A DNA stretch of 64,000 nucleotides from Microbacterium sp. SA39 (GTDB taxonomy: Bacteria > Actinomycetota > Actinomycetes > Actinomycetales > Microbacteriaceae). Made by a program: the position numbers and the translations under genes. Location of the stretch: assembly GCF_000967865.1 (NCBI RefSeq), contig NZ_JXRU01000036.1, positions 1 to 64,000 of the forward strand, in the 5' to 3' direction. Below are positions 1-7,874 of the stretch, one piece after another (position 1 is the first letter of the stretch; each line of letters begins with the position of its first letter). The notes beneath the pieces are model-generated. The model had not been told where the DNA came from, searched no databases, and worked only from the letters and a program-made list of their open reading frames with translations.

Positions 1-123
1 AACAACGGCATCCCGCAGGTCCGCGGCCCGGCCTGGTGGGACCCCCACCGCAGATGGCGCACGCCCCACCACCTCCACACCGCCTCTCACTTCGCTCGTC
101 CCTCTCGCGCCCGCGCAGGCTGA
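1..123 (+). CDS. C-terminal tail of a probable DUF222/HNH endonuclease-like protein (5' end outside window)
   Basis: Frame 1 is open from the first base and stops at TGA 121-123, giving 40 residues beginning NNGIPQVRGPAWWDP and ending in an Arg/His-rich tail. The pattern of a short loop, then P-x-W-x-D-P and Arg/Thr/Pro/His-rich residues resembles the extreme C-terminus of the DUF222-HNH proteins (13E12 repeat family) that are abundant in actinobacteria. The catalytic HNH motif would lie upstream of the window, so the family call is an inference from the tail alone. The following 67 bases hold only the promoter of the next gene. Confidence 0.45.
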   Translation, partial: NNGIPQVRGPAWWDPHRRWRTPHHLHTASHFARPSRARAG

Positions 124-190
124 ACCGCTCGGGCCGGCTGAGGTCGCCGTCAGCATCTAGCCCCGCTCGCACGCGTGACAGACTGACCGT

Positions 191-799
191 GTGACAGACG
201 CAGCACGCAGAGACGGCGAGCCGGTGAGGCGCGGCCGGCCGGGCTATGACCGCCGCGGCCTGCTCGATGCCGCCGTCGCCGTGTTCAACGAATCGGGCTA
301 CGACGCCACTTCCGTCGCTGCGCTCGCGACGCGGCTCGGCCTGTCGAAAGCGGCCCTGTATCACCACTTCTCCTCGAAGGAGGAGATCCTCGAGACCGCG
401 CTCGGAGAAGCGCTCGACGGCCTCGAGGGGGTGCTCGCCGACACCCGGACGGTCGTCCCGAGCGAGCGACTGGCCGCGGTCCTGGAGGGGGCCGTCCGTG
501 TGCTCGCCGCGCACCTGCCATCGGTCACCCTGCTGCTGCGCGTCCGCGGCAACAGCGAGGTCGAGCGCCGCGCGCTCGAGCGACGCCGCGCCTTCGACCA
601 GGAGGTCACCGGCATCGTCCGCGCCGCGCAGGACGACGGTGCCGTGCGACCCGACGTCGACGCCTCCGTCGCCACCCGCCTGCTGTTCGGCATGGTGAAC
701 TCGCTCGTCGAGTGGTACCGCCCGGGCGGAGCTGAGGATGCCGACGCCCTCGCCCGCGATGTGCTCACGGTCGCGCTCGACGGGCTCCGGACGCGCTGA
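191..799 (+). CDS. TetR/AcrR family transcriptional regulator
   Basis: A 202-residue DNA-binding repressor. Residues about 22-68 form the TetR helix-turn-helix (GLLDAAVAVFNESGYDATSV, then LGLSKAALYHHFSSKEEIL), which is textbook for the family. The remainder is an all-helical ligand/dimer domain containing RVRGNSEVERR and a C-terminal LVEWYRPGG segment. The GTG at 191 is chosen because CAGACT, a -10-like box, ends 6 nt before it, which suggests a leaderless mRNA. No target operon is obvious: the upstream gene is cut by the window and the downstream gene is convergent. The ligand cannot be predicted. Confidence 0.9.
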   Translation: MTDAARRDGEPVRRGRPGYDRRGLLDAAVAVFNESGYDATSVAALATRLGLSKAALYHHFSSKEEILETALGEALDGLEGVLADTRTVVPSERLAAVLEGAVRVLAAHLPSVTLLLRVRGNSEVERRALERRRAFDQEVTGIVRAAQDDGAVRPDVDASVATRLLFGMVNSLVEWYRPGGAEDADALARDVLTVALDGLRTR

Positions 800-813
800 G
801 CGCTCCGGACGGT

Positions 814-1464
814 TCAGTCGATGATGAGGTCGAACCCGTCGTCCGTGGGGCCGATGGAGATCTGCGAGAGATCGTCGACACGGTACGTGGGGGAATGCGC
901 TGCCGCGTGTGCGCCCACCCCGATCACGCGCATGCCGGCGGCGAGACCCGCCTGGATGCCGGCACCGGAGTCCTCGAACACGACGCAGTCCGCGGGGTCG
1001 ACGCCGAGCAGGCTCGCACCGAGGAGGAACCCCTCCGGGTCGGGCTTGGATGCCGAGACGTTCTCGGCAGTGACGGCCAGGGTGGGGACGGTGAGGCCGG
1101 CCGCCCGCATCCGCGCGGTCATCAGAGCGACGTTCGCCGAGGTCACGATCGCGTGCGGGTGGCCCGACAGCGCGTCGAGCAGCGCGTCGGCGCCGGTGAT
1201 CGCAATGACGCCGTCCACGTCGCGCGCCTCCGTGGCCAGCATCTGATCGTTCTCCTGCAGGTTGATCGCGTGGTCCCGCTCGGGGAGCATGATCGCCATG
1301 CTCTGGTGGCCCTGGCGACCGTGCACGACGCTCAGCACCGTCTCGGGCTCGAGTCCGTGGGGCTCGGCCCAGGCGAGCCAGAGCCGCTCCACGACGGCTG
1401 TCGAATCGACGAGGGTGCCGTCCATGTCGAGCAGGACGGCGCGGGCACGAATCGTTTCGGTCAC
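814..1464 (-). CDS. HAD-superfamily sugar-phosphate phosphatase (beta-phosphoglucomutase/YfbT-like)
   Basis: A 216-residue Asp-dependent phosphohydrolase of the haloacid dehalogenase fold. Motif I is LLDMDGTLVDST (residues about 10-20) with both Asp residues, motif II is the IVTSAN segment, and motifs III/IV are SKPDPEGFLLGASLLG and CVVFEDSGAGIQAG. The helical cap between motifs I and II fits the subfamily acting on small sugar phosphates. The GTG at 1464 is preferred over an upstream in-frame ATG because GGAGAGG lies directly before it and the protein then begins just ahead of motif I. It lies downstream of the RpiR-type regulator, 40 nt apart on the same strand, so it may be co-transcribed. 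The exact substrate is unknown. Confidence 0.88.
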   Translation of the reverse strand: MTETIRARAVLLDMDGTLVDSTAVVERLWLAWAEPHGLEPETVLSVVHGRQGHQSMAIMLPERDHAINLQENDQMLATEARDVDGVIAITGADALLDALSGHPHAIVTSANVALMTARMRAAGLTVPTLAVTAENVSASKPDPEGFLLGASLLGVDPADCVVFEDSGAGIQAGLAAGMRVIGVGAHAAAHSPTYRVDDLSQISIGPTDDGFDLIID

Positions 1465-1504
1465 CTCTCCAGAGTAGCCGCGGCGCGGTCCCGTGAGATC
1501 GTCC

Positions 1505-2365
1505 TCAGTCGCCTCGGAGGGCTCGGGTCGCCTCGACCGTGCGCTCGAGCGCGTGCACCGTGTGCGCATGCCGACGCTGCGCGACTCCGATGAAAAGACA
1601 GTCGACGACCGCGAGCTGCGCGATGCGACTCACCATCGCCCCGGCCCGGAAGCGCGGCTCTCTGGCATGGGTGAGCAGCGTGTGATCAGCGGCGTCGGAG
1701 AGCGGCGTCGCGGCGGCGCTCGTCACCCCGATCGTCGTGGTGCCAGCGGTCCGGGCGGTCTGGAGAAAGCGCACGGTCTCCATGGTCGTGCCGGAGTTCG
1801 AGAACCCGATCGCGACGGATCTGGTCGCCCCGAGCGCGGCGGCTGCGCTGGCTTCGTGCGCATCGGAGAGCACGATGGCCGTTCGACCGATGCGAAGGAG
1901 CTTGTGCCCGAGGTCGTCGGCCACCAGACGACTCGCTCCGACGCCGAACAGAAGGATCCGGTGCGCGTGGTCCACAGCCCCGACGGCCGCTTCGAGCACG
2001 CCGAAGTCGAGGTTCCCGACCGTCTCCTCTATCGCCAGCGCTTCCAGTGCGGCGACCTTCGCGGTGGCGTCTCGCAGCGAATCGCCGAGGGAGATCTCGG
2101 ACCCGAATCGGGATGAGGCGCTGAGCTGCACGGATTCGCGCCCGAGTTCCCTCGCGAGCGTCATCCGCAGGGCGGGGTAGCCACTGAGACCGATGGAGCG
2201 ACAGAAACGCACCACCGAGGCGACCGAGGTGTGGCAGGCCGCGGCGAGTTCTGTGATGGTGCTCTCGATGACCGCGTTCGGATCGTCGCCGACCCTTCGG
2301 GCGATCCGAGCGAGGGACGGGGGCAACGTCTCGGCCGCGGTCGCGATCGTCGTCTGGATGCTCAT
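1505..2365 (-). CDS. MurR/RpiR family transcriptional regulator (HTH + SIS)
   Basis: A 286-residue regulator. Residues about 10-80 form the N-terminal HTH_6 domain (STITELAAACHTSVASVVRF, then a GLSGYPALRMTLARELG helix). Residues about 125-260 form a phosphosugar-binding SIS domain (FGVGASRLVADDLGHKL and FSNSGTTMETV). SIS domains of this family sense sugar phosphates such as MurNAc-6-P or ribose-P. The gene is transcribed divergently from the kinase-murQ pair across a 72-bp gap, which strongly suggests it controls amino-sugar recycling in the manner of MurR. That role is inferred from position. Confidence 0.88.
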   Translation of the reverse strand: MSIQTTIATAAETLPPSLARIARRVGDDPNAVIESTITELAAACHTSVASVVRFCRSIGLSGYPALRMTLARELGRESVQLSASSRFGSEISLGDSLRDATAKVAALEALAIEETVGNLDFGVLEAAVGAVDHAHRILLFGVGASRLVADDLGHKLLRIGRTAIVLSDAHEASAAAALGATRSVAIGFSNSGTTMETVRFLQTARTAGTTTIGVTSAAATPLSDAADHTLLTHAREPRFRAGAMVSRIAQLAVVDCLFIGVAQRRHAHTVHALERTVEATRALRGD

Positions 2366-2392
2366 GCGCTCCGTCTCTGTGCACTGCTGAGT

Positions 2393-2407
2393 TGGATAAT
2401 TGTTTCA
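2393..2407. promoter_or_regulatory. Candidate operator of the RpiR/MurR-type regulator
   Basis: The imperfect palindrome TGGATAATTGTTTCA lies in the 72-bp divergent gap. Its outer bases TGGA/TTTCA resemble the TGRAA-N-TTYCA half-sites described for RpiR-type regulators. It overlaps the expected -35 position of the kinase promoter. Ten of 15 positions are self-complementary, so the call is tentative. Confidence 0.4.
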
Positions 2408-2425
2408 CATGGATAGCCTGATGTG

Positions 2426-2431
2426 TAGAGT
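2426..2431 (+). promoter_or_regulatory. -10 box of a leaderless promoter for the amino-sugar kinase
   Basis: TAGAGT sits exactly 6 nt before the ATG at 2438, and no Shine-Dalgarno sequence is present. Transcription would therefore begin at or next to the start codon. Confidence 0.5.
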
Positions 2432-2437
2432 ATTTTC

Positions 2438-3340
2438 ATGCCTGTCTCTCCCGCTGCCATCGCCGTCGACCTCGGCAAATCCCGCTGCCGCGTCGTCGTG
2501 GACACGGGCGCCCGTACCTCGCGCGAGGGCGTCGGCGCACCGGGCCTCGCGGCAGCGGGAGGCGTCGCAGCGGCTTTAGAATCCATTCGGCCGCTGCTCG
2601 TCGACGTCGGCATCTCCTCGATCGATGCGATCGGCGTCGGAGCGGCCGGGGCGTGGGCGGCACCGGATGCGGCATCCGAGCTGTCGCGACGACTCGCCGA
2701 CGAGTTCGGCGTCGCGACGATGGTCGCGTCCGACGTCGTCACCGCGCACGCGGGTGCCCTCGGCGGCGGCATGGGCGTTCTGCTGATCGCCGGCACCGGT
2801 GCCGCAGCGCTCGGCATCGACGCGCAGGGGGCCCGGCTCATCGACGGGTGGGGTCCGGAGCTCGGCGACTTCGGGAGTGGGTCCTGGCTCGGAAGAGAGG
2901 CGCTCCGCGCCGTTCTCCGCGCGGCGAACGGGCTGGCGCCGACGACCGCTCTCGCCGAGGTCCTCGCGAAGCGCGTCGGTTCGGCATCCGATATTCCCGC
3001 GTGGCTCGCGGCGAGCGGGCCGCTGCCGGCTCGACTGGCCGCGCTGGCTCCGCTGGTGCTCGACGCCGCCGAGGAGGGAGACCCGGTCTCGCGCCAGATC
3101 ATCGACGAGGGCATCCGGCTCCTCACCCGCTCCGCCGTCGCCGCGTCGAACCTCTCCGCCGAGGTCGTCCTGCACGGCGGGCTCACCGAACACTCCTGGT
3201 TCCGCACTGTACTGACGTCGTCGCTGCACCGCGCCGAACGTCGCGCGGGGGTCGCCGGCGGCGACGCTCTCGACGGTGCGCTGCTGCTTGCGCGCCGCGT
3301 TGATCTTCCCCACGAAAGGTTCGTGCACCGTGCCGCATGA
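2438..3340 (+). CDS. BadF/BadG/BcrA/BcrD-type amino-sugar kinase (GlcNAc/MurNAc kinase-like)
   Basis: A 300-residue ASKHA-fold kinase. The phosphate-1 loop is AIAVDLGKSRCRVVVD (residues about 7-22), phosphate-2 is LLIAGTGAAALG (about 115-126), and the family signature is GWGPELGDFGSGSWLG (about 138-153). In this family the enzymes phosphorylate GlcNAc, GlcN or both MurNAc and GlcNAc (MurK type). Because murQ overlaps its 3' end by 11 nt and a MurR-like regulator is divergent, a MurNAc/GlcNAc kinase feeding MurQ is the best prediction. Substrate preference cannot be read from sequence. Confidence 0.85.
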   Translation: MPVSPAAIAVDLGKSRCRVVVDTGARTSREGVGAPGLAAAGGVAAALESIRPLLVDVGISSIDAIGVGAAGAWAAPDAASELSRRLADEFGVATMVASDVVTAHAGALGGGMGVLLIAGTGAAALGIDAQGARLIDGWGPELGDFGSGSWLGREALRAVLRAANGLAPTTALAEVLAKRVGSASDIPAWLAASGPLPARLAALAPLVLDAAEEGDPVSRQIIDEGIRLLTRSAVAASNLSAEVVLHGGLTEHSWFRTVLTSSLHRAERRAGVAGGDALDGALLLARRVDLPHERFVHRAA

Positions 3341-4262
3341 CGACCGACTCACCGCGCTTCTCGCCGAGCTCTCCAGCCTCGGCACCGAGGCATCGTCGAC
3401 CGAACGCGGCGACCTCGACCTGCTCAGCACCGATGAACTGGTGCGACGGATGAATCAGGAGGACCATCGGGTTCCCGAAGCCGTCGGAAAGCGCGCCGCC
3501 GAGATCGCGGCGGCGGTCGACGGCATCACCGAGCGCTTCCGGCGCGGCGGTCGCCTCATCTACATCGGCGCGGGCACGGCCGGCCGCATCGGCGTGCTCG
3601 ACGCGAGCGAGTGCCCGCCGACGTTCGGCACCGACCCGGCGATGGTCGTCGGGCTGATCGCCGGCGGCGAGACCGCGATCCGGGCTGCCGTCGAGAACGC
3701 GGAAGATGATGACCGGGCAGCGGCCGACTCCCTCCGCGAGCTCGGACTCTCCGATCGTGACACGGTCGTGGGGATCTCGGCATCCGGTCGCACGCCCTAC
3801 GTCGTCGGTGGACTCCGCTTCGCCCGAGGCGTCGGTGCGCTGACGGTCGCGATCGCGTCGAACGCCTCGTCGGCCATCGGCGCCGAGGCCGACATCGCGA
3901 TCGAGGTCGAGACCGGACCCGAGTTCATCTCGGGATCGACCCGGTTGAAGTCCGGCACGGCGCAGAAGCTCGTCGTGAACATGCTCACCACGCTGTCGAT
4001 GATCAAGCTGGGCAAGACGTATCGCGGCGTCATGGTCGATCTGCTCGCGACGAACGAGAAGCTGCATGCCCGATCGATCCGCACCGTGACGCAGTTGGCG
4101 GGGGTCGGCGTCGATGAGGCGGCGGCGGCACTCTCGGCCGCGGACGGGTCCGTGAAGCTCGCTCTGCTCATGCTGGCCACCGGAGCGGGACCGGATGCCG
4201 CTGCATCCGCTCTTCGGGATGCCGACGGCATCCTGCGCGAGGCGATCGGTTCCCTGGTCTGA
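3330..4262 (+). CDS. murQ: N-acetylmuramic acid 6-phosphate etherase MurQ
   Basis: A 310-residue cytoplasmic lyase that cleaves the D-lactyl ether of MurNAc-6-P to give GlcNAc-6-P and D-lactate during peptidoglycan recycling. The SIS domain contains YIGAGTAGRIGVLDASECPPTFG with the conserved Glu. Other hallmark segments are LIAGGETAIRAAVENAEDD, GISASGRTPYV and SGSTRLKSGTAQKLVVNMLTT, and the C-terminal AGV...EAAAALSAADG helix bundle is present. GTG 3330 is chosen because GAAAGG precedes it and the next residues match the usual N-terminus; this start overlaps the end of the kinase gene, implying translational coupling. Confidence 0.95.
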   Translation: MPHDDRLTALLAELSSLGTEASSTERGDLDLLSTDELVRRMNQEDHRVPEAVGKRAAEIAAAVDGITERFRRGGRLIYIGAGTAGRIGVLDASECPPTFGTDPAMVVGLIAGGETAIRAAVENAEDDDRAAADSLRELGLSDRDTVVGISASGRTPYVVGGLRFARGVGALTVAIASNASSAIGAEADIAIEVETGPEFISGSTRLKSGTAQKLVVNMLTTLSMIKLGKTYRGVMVDLLATNEKLHARSIRTVTQLAGVGVDEAAAALSAADGSVKLALLMLATGAGPDAAASALRDADGILREAIGSLV

Positions 4263-4295
4263 GCGCGTGATCGGGTGCTCCGGTAGCGTGGGTGG

Positions 4296-4436
4296 ATGCC
4301 CCCCGCTCTCCACGACGCCGACCACGTCGCCGATCTCGCAACGGTCGACGGCCCCGAGGCGCTGATCGCGGCGGTGAACCGCGAGCGGGGAGTGATCTAC
4401 CGGGGTTCAGCCCAGGGGGGCGAAGCAGAATGGTGA
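4296..4436 (+). CDS. Small 46-residue ORF overlapping the ctaG-like start
   Basis: The ORF starts at ATG 4296 and ends at TGA 4434-4436, overlapping the next gene's ATG (ATGGTGA). A good leaderless promoter box, TAGCGT at 4284-4289, ends 6 nt before the ATG, exactly as in many genes here. The peptide MPPALHDADHVADLATVDGP is acidic and not recognised. It could be a real leader peptide coupling translation into the membrane protein gene, or the surviving N-terminus of a deleted gene. No homologue is known to me. Confidence 0.4.
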   Translation: MPPALHDADHVADLATVDGPEALIAAVNRERGVIYRGSAQGGEAEW

Positions 4437-5338
4437 ACGACATGGTCGGCGACATGTTGCGCATCGACCTGACGGTGGCTTCTCCTCTCGCGCTCGTCGG
4501 CGCCTTCGCCGCGATCGTGTATCTCTCCGGCGACCTGCGGATGCGTGTGCTGCGTCGCAGGTGGCATCCGATGAGGACTGTCTCCTTCGTCCTCGGATGC
4601 GCCACGCTCATCTATGTCACGAGCGCGGCAGGGAACGGGCAGGCTGACGTCCTCGTCTCCGTTCTCGTCTTTCAGCAGATCACGCTGATGACCGTCATCC
4701 CTCCACTGCTGCTCCTGGGGTCGCCGGGGACACTCCTCCTTCGAGCTACGCCGCACCGCGGCGTCGGAAGAGTCGTTCTGCGTGCGGCTCATGGTGCTCG
4801 GCGTGCTCCCCTCGCCCGAGCTCTCCTCCACCCGCTCGTCGCTCCGACCGTGGTCATCGCTCTTTTTCCCGGGCTCTACTTCACCGACCTGGTCAGCGCT
4901 GTGATCGGACTGCCCTTCGGGCACGAGCTCCTCCTCGCGGTCTTTCTCCTAGCCGGGATCATTGCTGGGGCACCCCTCTGGTCCAACGACCCGTTGCCCC
5001 GTTCGCCTTCATACGTGGCGAGGTTGGCGGACGTCGTTGTCGAGATCCAGGTGCACGCCGCGTTCGGTCTCGTGCTCCTGCTGAGTGGCAGCGCCCTCTT
5101 CTCCGCCTATTCGCAAACGCCGTTTCCGGACGTCCCGGCCACGGTAGACCAGTCGATTGCCGGGATGTTGGTCTGGACCTACGGTGAACTTCCGCTTCTC
5201 ATCGTGCTGGTCGTCACGCTCTCGAGATGGCGTTCTCGTGACATCCGCCTCTCCCGGAGAAATGACGTCCAGGAGGAGGTCGAACGACAGCGCTACAACG
5301 ACTACCTGGCCAGCCTTCAGCGCCAGAGCCCGAGCTGA
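4430..5338 (+). CDS. CtaG_Caa3-like cytochrome c oxidase assembly membrane protein
   Basis: A 302-residue integral membrane protein with about seven hydrophobic segments (for example SPLALVGAFAAIVYL, LIYVTSAAGN, TVIPPLLLLGSPGTLLL, LLLAVFLLAGIIAGAPLW, FGLVLLLSGSALF). The order of R-x-W-H-P-x-R, a QQITLMTVIPPLLLLG helix, HPLVAP and a final AGMLVWTYGELPLL helix matches the caa3 oxidase assembly factor family (DUF1404/CtaG). AGGGGGG about 12 nt upstream supports ATG 4430. Third-position G+C looks lower than in neighbours (for example cttttt and tctc codons), compatible with more recent acquisition. No oxidase genes are nearby. Confidence 0.75.
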   Translation: MVNDMVGDMLRIDLTVASPLALVGAFAAIVYLSGDLRMRVLRRRWHPMRTVSFVLGCATLIYVTSAAGNGQADVLVSVLVFQQITLMTVIPPLLLLGSPGTLLLRATPHRGVGRVVLRAAHGARRAPLARALLHPLVAPTVVIALFPGLYFTDLVSAVIGLPFGHELLLAVFLLAGIIAGAPLWSNDPLPRSPSYVARLADVVVEIQVHAAFGLVLLLSGSALFSAYSQTPFPDVPATVDQSIAGMLVWTYGELPLLIVLVVTLSRWRSRDIRLSRRNDVQEEVERQRYNDYLASLQRQSPS

Positions 5339-5482
5339 CGCTCTCGGCAGTCCTTCTCTTGCCTGTCCACGCCCTTCTTTGACCCGCCGGGATCGCTGCT
5401 GATCCTCACATACAACACCACCCGCACACCCTCCGCCCGCACCGCATCACGACAACGGGTGGGACATCCACATCGGGGTCGG

Positions 5483-5806
5483 TCAGTGCCCGCCCCCGAA
5501 TTCGATCAGTGCCACGCCGGCCGCGATGAGCGCGACTCCGATCGCCATCATGACCGAGAAGTGATCCTTGAAGATGACGCGGCCCAGCACCGCGGTCACA
5601 GCGACCCCTGCCGCGGCCCAGATGCCGTAGGCGACGCCCACTGGCATTCCCATCGCGAGGATCGTGCCCAACAGCACGAACGCCGCGAGGTATCCGACGA
5701 CGATGATCGGGATCCAACGGCGGCGACGCAGCCCTTCGGATGCGCGCAGGCTGAGGGTCGCGGTGACCTCACTCGCGATCGCGAGAGCGAGCAGCACCCA
5801 CGTCAC
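5483..5806 (-). CDS. Small multidrug resistance (SMR) transporter subunit, second gene of pair
   Basis: A 107-residue four-helix transporter. TM1 carries the essential Glu in LALAIASEVTATLSLRAS (about residue 13), and TM3 contains the signature GMPVGVAYGIWAAAGV, close to EmrE/QacC/EbrA rather than to SugE/Gdx. It exchanges protons for cationic drugs or guanidinium-like compounds across the cytoplasmic membrane. Its ATG overlaps the stop of the upstream SMR gene (ATGA), so the two are co-translated. Paired SMR genes often form obligate heterodimers of opposite topology. Confidence 0.92.
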   Translation of the reverse strand: MTWVLLALAIASEVTATLSLRASEGLRRRRWIPIIVVGYLAAFVLLGTILAMGMPVGVAYGIWAAAGVAVTAVLGRVIFKDHFSVMMAIGVALIAAGVALIEFGGGH

Positions 5807-6180
5807 GACACGACCTCCGTCGCGGGTGCGGACTCACGCTTGTGCGAGCCCAGCTCGACCAGCAGCACGCCGAGCACGATCACTCCCACACCCACGATCT
5901 GCACCGGTCCCAGAAGCTCGTCGAACAGCACGGTGCCGAGCACGGCCGTCAGCACCACGCCGATCGCCGACCAGATGCCGTATGCGACGCCCACCGGCAT
6001 CCCGCGATCCAGCACGACCGACAGCAGCCACAAGGATCCGGTGTATCCGATGACGACCGGGATGAGCCAGAACGGATACGTGAAACCCTCCGCCGCGCGG
6101 AGCGACAGTGTCGCGGACACCTCCAGGGCGATCGCGATCAGCAGTGGGGGCCAGGCCGACGGCCGGGAGCGGTCTGTCAT
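5803..6180 (-). CDS. Small multidrug resistance (SMR) transporter subunit, first gene of pair
   Basis: A 125-residue SMR protein with TM1 Glu in LIAIALEVSATLSLRAA (about residue 20) and TM3 GMPVGVAYGIWSAIGVVLTAVLG. It is longer than its partner because of a charged C-terminal tail (SHKRESAPATEVVS) and an N-terminal SRPSAW extension. ATG 6180 is preceded by GAAAGG at 7-nt spacing. The tail could mark the subunit's orientation if the two genes make an asymmetric dimer. No guanidine riboswitch motif was seen in the 199-bp gap upstream. Confidence 0.92.
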   Translation of the reverse strand: MTDRSRPSAWPPLLIAIALEVSATLSLRAAEGFTYPFWLIPVVIGYTGSLWLLSVVLDRGMPVGVAYGIWSAIGVVLTAVLGTVLFDELLGPVQIVGVGVIVLGVLLVELGSHKRESAPATEVVS

Positions 6181-6295
6181 GGAGGTGCCTTTCGGAGGGG
6201 TCGACCGAGAGAACGTGTCGGATGCCCGCATGATTCCCTGAACGACGCGGAAATTCGCGCCAGCATCCGATTCGGAGGCCGCCCGCCCGGCCGCG

Positions 6296-6357
6296 TACGC
6301 TGGATGCATCCCCCGAAGCTCACCCGGCAACTCTGCGCGCCGGCGATCTCGGCGCGC
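6296..6357 (+). promoter_or_regulatory. Candidate promoter and 5'-leader hairpin of the GAPDH gene
   Basis: TACGCT at 6296-6301 is a -10 candidate. It is followed by a leader containing the perfect 7-bp stem GCGCGCC/GGCGCGC (6335-6341 with 6351-6357). AAGGA before the ATG at 6380 is the ribosome binding site. Unlike many neighbours, this gene appears to have a real leader. Confidence 0.35.
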
Positions 6358-6379
6358 GCTCACACATGCAAGGACGCAG

Positions 6380-7828
6380 ATGAACGATTCCGCCGCACGC
6401 CACGACGACTGGACCGCGCGAGAAGAGCTGGCCGAGCGGATGATCCCGCTCATCGGTGCGCTCAAGCGCGAGCACGACGTCGTGACCTCCCTCCACGGGC
6501 ACCGGCTGCTCGGGCTCTCGACCACCGGCCTGGTCGAGGTGCATGAACGCGTCGCGCAGCTCGGTCACGAGCAGCTCGCGCTCGACGACACCCTCGCGGT
6601 GCTGGAGGCGGTCCACGCCCTCGCGCCCGGAGCCTCTTCTCTCGACGTCGCACGGCTGGTCGCCGGCCACGCCGAGAGCGACGCATCGCTGGGTGACTAC
6701 CTGGCCGAGACCCTTGCGCCGGCCTTCGGTGCGACCGCCGCCGAGCCGACCGACGTGGTGCTGTACGGCTTCGGACGCATCGGACGCCTCCTCGCGCGCA
6801 TCCTCATCGCGCACACCGGTGGGGGCAGCGGACTGCGTCTACGCGCGATCGTCGTGCGACGCGGCTCGGCGGACGACCTCGTCAAACGTGCATCGCTGCT
6901 TCTCCGCGACTCGGTGCACGGCCGATTCGCCGGCTCTGTCACGGTCGACGAAGACGCTGAGCAGATCATCGCCAACGGCACCCGCATCCAGGTCATCTAC
7001 TCCGACGACCCGGCATCCATCGACTACACCGCCTACGGCATCCGCGACGCGATCGTCGTCGACAACACCGGACGCTGGCGCGACGAGCAGGGTCTGAGTC
7101 ACCACCTCGAGGCGCAAGGCGTGGCCCGCGTGCTGCTCACGGCGCCGGGCAAAGGCGCACTCAAGAACATCGTGCACGGCATCAACGACGACACGATCGC
7201 GCCGGACGATCGCATCATCACCGCCGCGTCCTGCACGACCAACGCGATCACGCCGGTGCTGAAGGCGATCGACGAGGCGTACGGCATCGTCCGCGGGCAC
7301 GTCGAGACCGTGCACTCGTTCACGAACGACCAGAACCTGATCGACAACTTCCACAGCGGCGACCGTCGCGGCCGCTCGGCCGTGCTGAACATGGTCATCA
7401 CCGAGACCGGTGCAGCGAACGCCGTCGCCCGGGCTCTGCCCGAACTCGAAGGCAAGCTCACGGGATCCGCGATCCGCGTCCCCACTCCCGACGTCTCGCT
7501 CGCCGTGCTGCACCTGAGCCTGGAGCGCCCCGCCGAGAGGAACCAGCTCAACGACTACCTGCGCCGTGTCTCGCTGCACTCGAAGCTGCGCCAGCAGATC
7601 GACTACGTCGAGAGCCCGGATGTCGTCTCCACCGACTTCGTCGGCTCGCATCGCGCGGGCATCGTCGACGGCCTCGCCACGATCGCGAACGACCATGACG
7701 TGGTGCTCTACGTCTGGTACGACAACGAGTACGGGTACTCCTGCCAGGTCATTCGCGTGCTCGAGGTCATGGCCGGGTCGCACCCCGTCGTGCTCCCCGC
7801 CCGCCGCGAGGTGACGCTGCAGGCCTGA
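6380..7828 (+). CDS. Glyceraldehyde-3-phosphate dehydrogenase, long GapB-type
   Basis: A 482-residue phosphorylating GAPDH. The Rossmann motif VVLYGFGRIGRLLAR begins only at about residue 126, after a roughly 120-residue helical N-terminal extension. The catalytic motif TAASCTTNAI places the nucleophile at Cys285, and WYDNEYGYSCQV is the conserved C-terminal signature. Classical GAPDH is about 335 residues. The approximately 480-residue form is known from Corynebacterium glutamicum (GapB), where it works in the gluconeogenic direction. A role in gluconeogenesis is supported here by nearby pckG and the RamB-like gene, but is inferred. Confidence 0.9.
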   Translation: MNDSAARHDDWTAREELAERMIPLIGALKREHDVVTSLHGHRLLGLSTTGLVEVHERVAQLGHEQLALDDTLAVLEAVHALAPGASSLDVARLVAGHAESDASLGDYLAETLAPAFGATAAEPTDVVLYGFGRIGRLLARILIAHTGGGSGLRLRAIVVRRGSADDLVKRASLLLRDSVHGRFAGSVTVDEDAEQIIANGTRIQVIYSDDPASIDYTAYGIRDAIVVDNTGRWRDEQGLSHHLEAQGVARVLLTAPGKGALKNIVHGINDDTIAPDDRIITAASCTTNAITPVLKAIDEAYGIVRGHVETVHSFTNDQNLIDNFHSGDRRGRSAVLNMVITETGAANAVARALPELEGKLTGSAIRVPTPDVSLAVLHLSLERPAERNQLNDYLRRVSLHSKLRQQIDYVESPDVVSTDFVGSHRAGIVDGLATIANDHDVVLYVWYDNEYGYSCQVIRVLEVMAGSHPVVLPARREVTLQA

Positions 7829-7874
7829 CGCGTCGCAGGTGCGCATGGGGGTGGTCCCCGGCATGATGGGGGGC

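Noticed and set aside
6181..6379. Guanidine (ykkC-type) riboswitch upstream of the SMR pair
   Set aside because: I could not find the conserved ACGR-type blocks or the paired stems; only a short ribosome-site context is visible.
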